NCBI RefSeq assembly: GCF_001905545.1
Contig: NZ_LIPD01000012.1
Span: 1-64,000, forward strand
Direction of reading: 5' to 3'
Origin: Streptomyces sp. CB02056
Lineage (GTDB): Bacteria; Actinomycetota; Actinomycetes; Streptomycetales; Streptomycetaceae
Length of the DNA stretch: 64,000 nt
In this document: in pieces, positions 59,639 to 64,000 of the stretch
How the letters are laid out: every line of letters begins with the position of its first letter
Position numbering within the stretch: position 1 is the first letter of the stretch
The notes under the pieces: model-generated
Seen by the model: the letters and a program-made list of their open reading frames with translations, nothing else
Database searches by the model: none
What the model was told of the DNA's origin: nothing
Translations under genes and position numbers: made by a program

Positions 59639-60499
59639 TCAGGCCGCCCGGCCGACCAGCTGGTCGGCAAGCCTCGCCAGCCGCTTCAACGAACGCTCCT
59701 CCTGGGCGACCAGCGCCGTCTGCGCGACCGAACCGCCGTCGTAGTAGGCGCCGTTGGCGACCGCCACGCCCGGCAGGCAGAGCCGGACCACGGCCGCCGC
59801 CCCCTCCGCGGCCGGCGCGCCCGTGCGCCCGTACAGCGGCAGCAGCGCGGTGGCGCACTGGCCCGGGTTGAGGCTGACGGCCGTGATGCCGGAGCCGGCC
59901 GGTGCCATCTCGGCGGTCGCCATGGTGAGCGCGAGCTGCGACTGGGCGTACACGGCGACCCGCGAGTACCTCTTCGTCCGGTGCGGGTCCGCCCAGTTCA
60001 TCGAGGCGGTGCGGTGCAGCGAGGAGGAGACGTTGACGATCCGGGCGTCGCCGGCCGCCGAGAGCGGCGCCCGCAGCAGCCGCGCCAGCAGGTGCGCGGC
60101 CAGGAAGTTGACCTGGAGCGAGACCTCGTTGCCGTCCTCGGTGAGGGTGCAGCGCTCGGGTGCCATCGCCGCGGCGTTGTTCACCAGCAGGTCCAGCGCC
60201 GGGTAGTGCTTGACGACCGTGCCGGCCAGCGCGGCGATCTCCGCGAGGTGGGTGAAGTCGGCTGCCAGTTCGACGAGTTGGTCCCGCCGGGCGCCCGCGG
60301 CGACCAGGCGCTCGACGGCCGCCTCGGCCTCGGCGGCGGTCCTGGCGTGCACCAGCACGGTGGCGCCCAGCCCGGCGAGCAGCCGGGCGGTCTCCCAGCC
60401 GATCCCGGAGGAGGCCCCGGTGACCAGGGCGGTGTGGCCGGACAGCACGGTGCCGGACATTGCGGACACGGCGGAGATGGACAGGACGGAGTCGGACAT
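59639..60499 (-). CDS. SDR-family protein with altered catalytic Lys
   Basis: The 286-residue protein has TALVTGASSGIGWETARLLA (TGxxxGIG), LLVNNAAAMAPE (NNAG-like), RIVNVSSSLH (Ser) and VAVYAQSQLALTMA where YxxxK is expected. The Lys is Gln, so classical proton-relay chemistry is impaired. Its closest pattern is the retinol-dehydrogenase/WWOX-like SDRs (normally YxxSKLAN). It may be a non-catalytic NAD(P) binder or use another residue. The ATG at 60499 has only a weak ribosome site. It is followed by the bL37-like gene. Confidence 0.82.
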   Translation of the reverse strand: MSDSVLSISAVSAMSGTVLSGHTALVTGASSGIGWETARLLAGLGATVLVHARTAAEAEAAVERLVAAGARRDQLVELAADFTHLAEIAALAGTVVKHYPALDLLVNNAAAMAPERCTLTEDGNEVSLQVNFLAAHLLARLLRAPLSAAGDARIVNVSSSLHRTASMNWADPHRTKRYSRVAVYAQSQLALTMATAEMAPAGSGITAVSLNPGQCATALLPLYGRTGAPAAEGAAAVVRLCLPGVAVANGAYYDGGSVAQTALVAQEERSLKRLARLADQLVGRAA

Positions 60500-60931
60500 G
60501 ACCGTTCCCAGGGTGCGTGGCACCGCCGGCCCTGACCGGACCGGGGGTGCGGGCTCAACTGGCCCGATGGAATGAGGAGAAGAGGAACGCCGAGCGCCTT
60601 CTACGGATCGCGACGGCCCCCGGACGAGGCCCGCGCGCGCCCGCCCCCGCCCCCGCCCGCGCCGCGACGGCGCCGGGACGGGGTACGGCGCGCACCGTGC
60701 CCTCCGGCGGGGAGGCGCGGATCAGCGCACGGCGATGACGGCCACGGCAGCGCGGACCGTCGGCCGCCTATGCGGCGGACGGTCGTGATGGCGTACCGGG
60801 CGGTTCATGCTCCTCATCCAACCGACGCTCCCCCACCCGGGCAAGCGCCGCGCCGACGCCCTGACGAATCCCTGACGCGGCCCCGCCGCGCGGTCACCGC
60901 CCCTGGGGCCCGGGGCGCCCGGAGCTCCGGC
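60500..60931. other. intergenic, no supported gene
   Basis: This region lies between the CorA stop and the SDR start, both on the minus strand. One 28-codon frame (60722-60808, minus) was seen but its AGGAG is only 1 nt from the ATG. No clear hairpin or promoter was found. Confidence 0.5.
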
Positions 60932-62095
60932 CTACAGCCAGTTCCGCTTCTTGAACACCAGGTACAGCCCGGTGCACACCAGTGCCATCAACCCGATCGC
61001 GAACGGGTAGCCGAAGGCCCACTGGAGCTCCGGCATCGTCTCGAAGTTCATCCCGTACACCGTGCCGATCAGGGTCGGCGCGAAGAGGATGGCCGCCCAG
61101 GAGGAGATCTTCTTGATCTCGTCGTTCTGCACGTGCCCCGCCTCGGCGAGCTGCTTCATCTCCTCGTTCTGCCGCTGCGAGACCAGCGTCGCGTTGACGG
61201 TCAGGATGTTCTGGAGCATCTGCCGGAAGCCGTCCACCCGCTCGGCGGCGTAGGTGGCGTGGTCGGCGACGTCGCGCAGGTAGCGCTGGAGCTCCTCGTC
61301 GGTGCCGTACTTGCCGAAGCCCGCCTCCAGGCTCTTCATGATCTCCAGCAGCGGGCGGGTGGCCCGCTGGAACTCGATCACCTCGCGGGACAGCTCGTAG
61401 ATGCGGCGGGAGACCTGCGGGTCGCCCCCGAACACCTCGGTCTCGATCTCGTCGATGTCGTGCTGGAGGCCGGCGATCACCGGCGCGTAACCGTCCACCA
61501 CGGCGTCCAGCACCGCGTACAGCACCGCCTCGGGGCCGAGCGCCAGCAGCTCCGGGTCGTCCTCCAGGCGGCGGCGCACCGCCGACAGGTCCGGGGCCTG
61601 GGAGTGCCGGACGGTGAGCACGAAGTCGGGACCGACGAAGAGGTGGATCTCGCCGAAGTCGACCTCCTCCGCCTCGTCCAGGTAGCGGGCGGCGCGCAGC
61701 ACGACGAACAGGGTGTCGCCGTAGCGCTCCAGCTTCGGCCGCTGGTGGGCGACGATGGCGTCCTCGACGGCCAGCTCGTGCAGGTCGAACCGGTCGGCGG
61801 CCTCCAGCAGCTGCGCCTCGGCGGGGCGGAACAGGCCGATCCAGGCCATCGTGCCGGGCCGGTCGGGCAGCGTGCGGTAGATGTCGGCGAGGTCGGTGGG
61901 CGCGTCTATCCGGCGGCCGTCGCGGTAGACCGCCGCGTCCACGACGGAACGCTCCAGCGTCACCGGTTCGACGGGCTGGTCGGGGCGCGGGTCCATCGAG
62001 TGCTCGGGCGCCGGCTGGGTGTCCGAGGGCCGGACGACGGAACGGGAGAACGGACGCTTGCTCGCGCGCACGGCGCGCACACGCCAGTCGGACAT
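60932..62095 (-). CDS. corA: CorA-family magnesium/cobalt channel
   Basis: The 387-residue protein has the CorA layout: a long N-terminal cytoplasmic domain (LPDRPGTMAWIGLFRPAEAQ, LHELAVEDAIVAHQRPKLE), a helical stalk (YELSREVIEFQRATRPLLEI, QRQNEEMKQLAEAG) and two C-terminal membrane helices with the selectivity motif GTVYGMNFETMPE (GMN) between them, ending in KKRNWL. It forms pentameric channels for Mg2+ or Co2+. The ATG at 62095 has GGAGG about 8 nt upstream. The preceding 280 nt look like a long leader with a possible upstream ORF. Confidence 0.93.
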   Translation of the reverse strand: MSDWRVRAVRASKRPFSRSVVRPSDTQPAPEHSMDPRPDQPVEPVTLERSVVDAAVYRDGRRIDAPTDLADIYRTLPDRPGTMAWIGLFRPAEAQLLEAADRFDLHELAVEDAIVAHQRPKLERYGDTLFVVLRAARYLDEAEEVDFGEIHLFVGPDFVLTVRHSQAPDLSAVRRRLEDDPELLALGPEAVLYAVLDAVVDGYAPVIAGLQHDIDEIETEVFGGDPQVSRRIYELSREVIEFQRATRPLLEIMKSLEAGFGKYGTDEELQRYLRDVADHATYAAERVDGFRQMLQNILTVNATLVSQRQNEEMKQLAEAGHVQNDEIKKISSWAAILFAPTLIGTVYGMNFETMPELQWAFGYPFAIGLMALVCTGLYLVFKKRNWL

Positions 62096-62568
62096 GGCGG
62101 AGACCTCCACGGGGGATGCCCGGCCGCCGTACGGGAACACGGCGGACCGGAGGCGCCCGGCCGGCCGCCACGCGCACGGCGCGACCGGCGGCGCCTCGCC
62201 GGGAGGACGAGGTCAGTGCCGCGCGGGAGCCGTACGGGAGGAGGTGTGCCGGGGGCTGCGAGTGGTGCGGGACAACCGGGGGCGGGGCCGACTTCGACCC
62301 GTACTACTGCACTCCACGGCTCTCACCTCCTCGGCTCCGCGCGCTCACGCACCGGGAGGGGCGCCAGCACAACCCCGCCGAGTCTAGTACCCGTACGCCC
62401 CGGCCTCCGACCAGGGCCCCGGGCCGGGCACGCGTCCACCGCCCGCACCGGTGTTCCACGGAGCGCCCGGCGCCGGCCCCGCTCCCTCTCAACGGCCCCG
62501 CCGGGCAGGGTTGTTCGTCCACAGCGAAGCCGTCACGAATCGGCGACCACGCCACTACGCTACGTGTC
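62096..62568. other. corA leader and divergent promoter region
   Basis: This holds the corA promoter and leader (minus) and the promoter of the FAD oxidoreductase (plus). TAGACT at 62386-62381 (minus) is a possible corA -10, giving a leader of about 280 nt. A candidate 34-codon upstream ORF (62213-62317) and short GCCGCC/GGCGGC arms (62164-62169, 62187-62192) lie in it. For the plus gene, TACGCT (62556-62561) sits 7 nt before its ATG. Confidence 0.45.
62213..62317 (-). CDS. candidate leader ORF upstream of corA (34 aa)
   Basis: A GTG at 62317 opens a 34-codon frame starting MECSSTGRSRPRPRLSRTTR that ends 118 nt before the CorA ATG. It is preceded by AGGAGGTGA, a nine-base match to the anti-Shine-Dalgarno, 5 nt from the GTG. 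The product is Arg/Ser/Pro/Thr-rich and not a recognisable protein. In enterobacteria corA and mgtA have leader ORFs that control transcription elongation, so this may be an analogous device. High-GC noise could give the same frame by chance. Confidence 0.3.
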   Translation of the reverse strand: MECSSTGRSRPRPRLSRTTRSPRHTSSRTAPARH

Positions 62569-63903
62569 ATGACTTCTTCGAAGAAGGCCCCGGGGCGGGG
62601 TACTGCGGTGGTGGTCGGCGGCGGACTCGCGGGGCTGGCGGCCGCCTGGGCGCTGCGCGGGATCGCCGAGCGGATCGTCGTGGTGGAGCGCGACCGGTAC
62701 CCGGCGGGGACGGAGTTCCGGGCCGGGGTGCCGCAGGGCCGGCACGCCCACCTGGTGCTGGAGGCCGGGCACCAGCTGCTGGACGAGATGATGCCCGGCA
62801 TCAAGCAGCAGCTGATGGACGCGGGCGCGCAGCGGGTGGCCGCCTCGGACGTCAGGTGGCTGTGCTCCGCGGGGTGGCTGGCCGAGTACCCGGCGCAGAT
62901 GGCCTTCCTCTCCTGCACCCGGCCGCTGCTCGACGCGTTCGTGCTGGACCGGGTCCGCGCCCACCCCGCGATCGAGTTCCTGGAGGGGACGGACGTGGTC
63001 GGGCTGCTCGGCTCGGCGACGGCGGTGACCGGGGTGAAGGTCCGCGAGCGCGGCCCGGAGCGCGGCGAGGTCCGGGAGATACCGGCCGAGTTGGTGGTGG
63101 ACGCGGCCGGGCGCTCGACCTCGGTGCCGAAGTGGCTGGCCGAACTGGGCTGCCCGCCGGTGCCCGAGGAGCGGGTGGACGCGGGCGTCGCGTACGCCTC
63201 CCGGATCTTCCACCGCCCGGCCGGGTCCGACCTCGGCGACCAGGCGGTCTACCTCCAGACCAAGGCCCCGGACGCGCAGCGGATGGGCGTCCTGCTGCCG
63301 GTCGAGGGCGACCGCTGGATCGTCAGCCTCGCCGGGATGCGCGGCGCCGAACCGGCGGCCGGCCCGGAGGGGTTCACCGAGCACCTGGGACAGCTGCGCG
63401 ACCCCCTCCTGCACGAGGTGCTGCAGGGCGCCGAACCGGCGGGCGAGGTCCGGGGGTTCCTCCCCGGCCCGGGCGTGCGCCGGCACTACGAGCGCGGCGG
63501 CCCGGACGGGCTGGTGGTGGTCGGCGACGCCGCGAGCACCTTCAACCCGGTGTACGGCCAGGGCGTCACCGTCGCCCTGTTCTGCGCCCGGGAGCTGCGC
63601 CGCTCCGCGAAGCGGCACGGCGGCATCGGGCACGCCGCGGCCCGGGCCGCGCGGCGCGCCGTCGCCGCGGCCTCCGCGGTGCCGTGGATGATCTCCTGCG
63701 CCGAGGACGCCCGCTTCCGCGCCACCGCCGGCGCGCCCTCCGGGGCCCTGGTCGGGCTCCAGCACCGGTTCTTCGACAAGGTGCTGGCCGCCAGCACCCG
63801 GGACCCGGCGGTCACCGCGGCGTTCCACGAGGTGATGTCGCTGGTGGCGCCGCCGTCGCTGCTGTTCCGGCCGTCGGTGCTCGCGGCGGTCCTGCGGGCC
63901 TGA
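62569..63903 (+). CDS. FAD-dependent oxidoreductase/monooxygenase-like protein
   Basis: The 444-residue protein has an N-terminal FAD Rossmann motif TAVVVGGGLAGLAAAWALRG with VVVERDRYP (ribose-binding Glu), a VPQGRHAHLVLEAG segment typical of geranylgeranyl-reductase/halogenase-like flavoproteins, VVDAAGRSTSVPKWL and the C-terminal GLVVVGDAASTFNPVYGQGV (FAD-binding GD motif). No Trp-halogenase WxWxIP motif is seen. The substrate is unknown. The ATG lies 7 nt after TACGCT, so it may be leaderless. It is monocistronic as far as the window shows. Confidence 0.85.
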   Translation: MTSSKKAPGRGTAVVVGGGLAGLAAAWALRGIAERIVVVERDRYPAGTEFRAGVPQGRHAHLVLEAGHQLLDEMMPGIKQQLMDAGAQRVAASDVRWLCSAGWLAEYPAQMAFLSCTRPLLDAFVLDRVRAHPAIEFLEGTDVVGLLGSATAVTGVKVRERGPERGEVREIPAELVVDAAGRSTSVPKWLAELGCPPVPEERVDAGVAYASRIFHRPAGSDLGDQAVYLQTKAPDAQRMGVLLPVEGDRWIVSLAGMRGAEPAAGPEGFTEHLGQLRDPLLHEVLQGAEPAGEVRGFLPGPGVRRHYERGGPDGLVVVGDAASTFNPVYGQGVTVALFCARELRRSAKRHGGIGHAAARAARRAVAAASAVPWMISCAEDARFRATAGAPSGALVGLQHRFFDKVLAASTRDPAVTAAFHEVMSLVAPPSLLFRPSVLAAVLRA

Positions 63904-63922
63904 GGGGGCACGGGAACGAGGG

Positions 63923-63974
63923 GCCGGCGCGGCGCTCCGGGCTTGGGGGGCGCGGCGCCGGCGCGGCGCTCCGG
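63923..63974. repeat. 18-bp direct repeat
   Basis: GCCGGCGCGGCGCTCCGG occurs at 63923-63940 and 63957-63974 just after the FAD gene stop. No gene is visible up to the window end. Confidence 0.85.
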
Positions 63975-64000
63975 AGCGCTGCATCCCGAGGTGCGTAGCG

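Noticed and set aside
60722..60808. 28-codon minus-strand ORF upstream of the SDR
   Set aside because: The AGGAG is 1 nt from the ATG, too close to function, and the translation has no known pattern.

Overview
The window is very GC-rich, with strong third-position GC bias, GTG starts, frequent 4-nt ATGA/GTGA gene overlaps, a gamma-butyrolactone signalling locus, a SARP regulator and LytR-CpsA-Psr, SpoIIE-phosphatase and NmrA families. This fits a Streptomycetaceae chromosome (Streptomyces or Kitasatospora). I saw no rRNA, tRNA, CRISPR array or intact insertion sequence.

Layout. 1-3.1 kb: SRPBCC protein, alpha/beta hydrolase and a PptT/EntD-type phosphopantetheinyl transferase, closed by a 17-bp hairpin, then an unknown protein. 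3.2-12 kb: accessory metabolism and regulation (zinc-ribbon membrane protein, SGNH hydrolase under a TetR repressor, AraC regulator divergent from a DUF1772 protein, polysaccharide deacetylase, a second DUF1772 protein, two NmrA-type reductases). 12-25.1 kb: a minus-strand nonribosomal peptide synthetase (NRPS) locus read as MFS exporter > degenerate stand-alone C domain > C-A-T > A-T > A-T > C-(A relic)-T-SDR. It has no thioesterase. 25.5-31.1 kb: SpoIIE phosphatase, mycothiol-type DinB protein, LysR, erythromycin-esterase-like protein, and a double-MerR regulator driving a SnoaL-like protein from a classic 19-bp-spacer promoter.

31.2-35.4 kb: butyrolactone locus: SARP gene with a TTA codon, ArpA/ScbR-type receptor, AfsA-type synthase, with receptor-box-like sites in the intergenic regions, then a DUF5959 protein. 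35.4-43.3 kb: decayed duplicate of an MFS C-terminus, MFS exporter with MarR repressor, two-component system beside an ABC exporter, ankyrin protein. 43.4-51.4 kb: ketopantoate-reductase-like protein, two lipoproteins, TenA-like protein, ROK regulator, PAS-GAF-SpoIIE phosphatase, cystathionine gamma-synthase-like enzyme. 51.5-64 kb: tandem-repeat arrays, cell-envelope genes (LCP ligase, signal peptidase I, sensor-like membrane protein), XRE-cupin regulator, a 25-codon bL37-like ribosomal gene, an SDR with an altered active site, CorA with a long leader containing a possible upstream ORF, and an FAD oxidoreductase.

How they may work together (inference): butyrolactone made by the AfsA-type enzyme would release the receptor from SARP and AfsA promoters. 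The SARP, which also needs leucyl-tRNA(UUA), could then switch on secondary metabolism, possibly the NRPS locus. The transferase at 1.5 kb could activate its carrier domains. Two promoters 19 kb apart share the same MerR-type operator core. Domain calls come from reading motifs by eye; no database search was possible.
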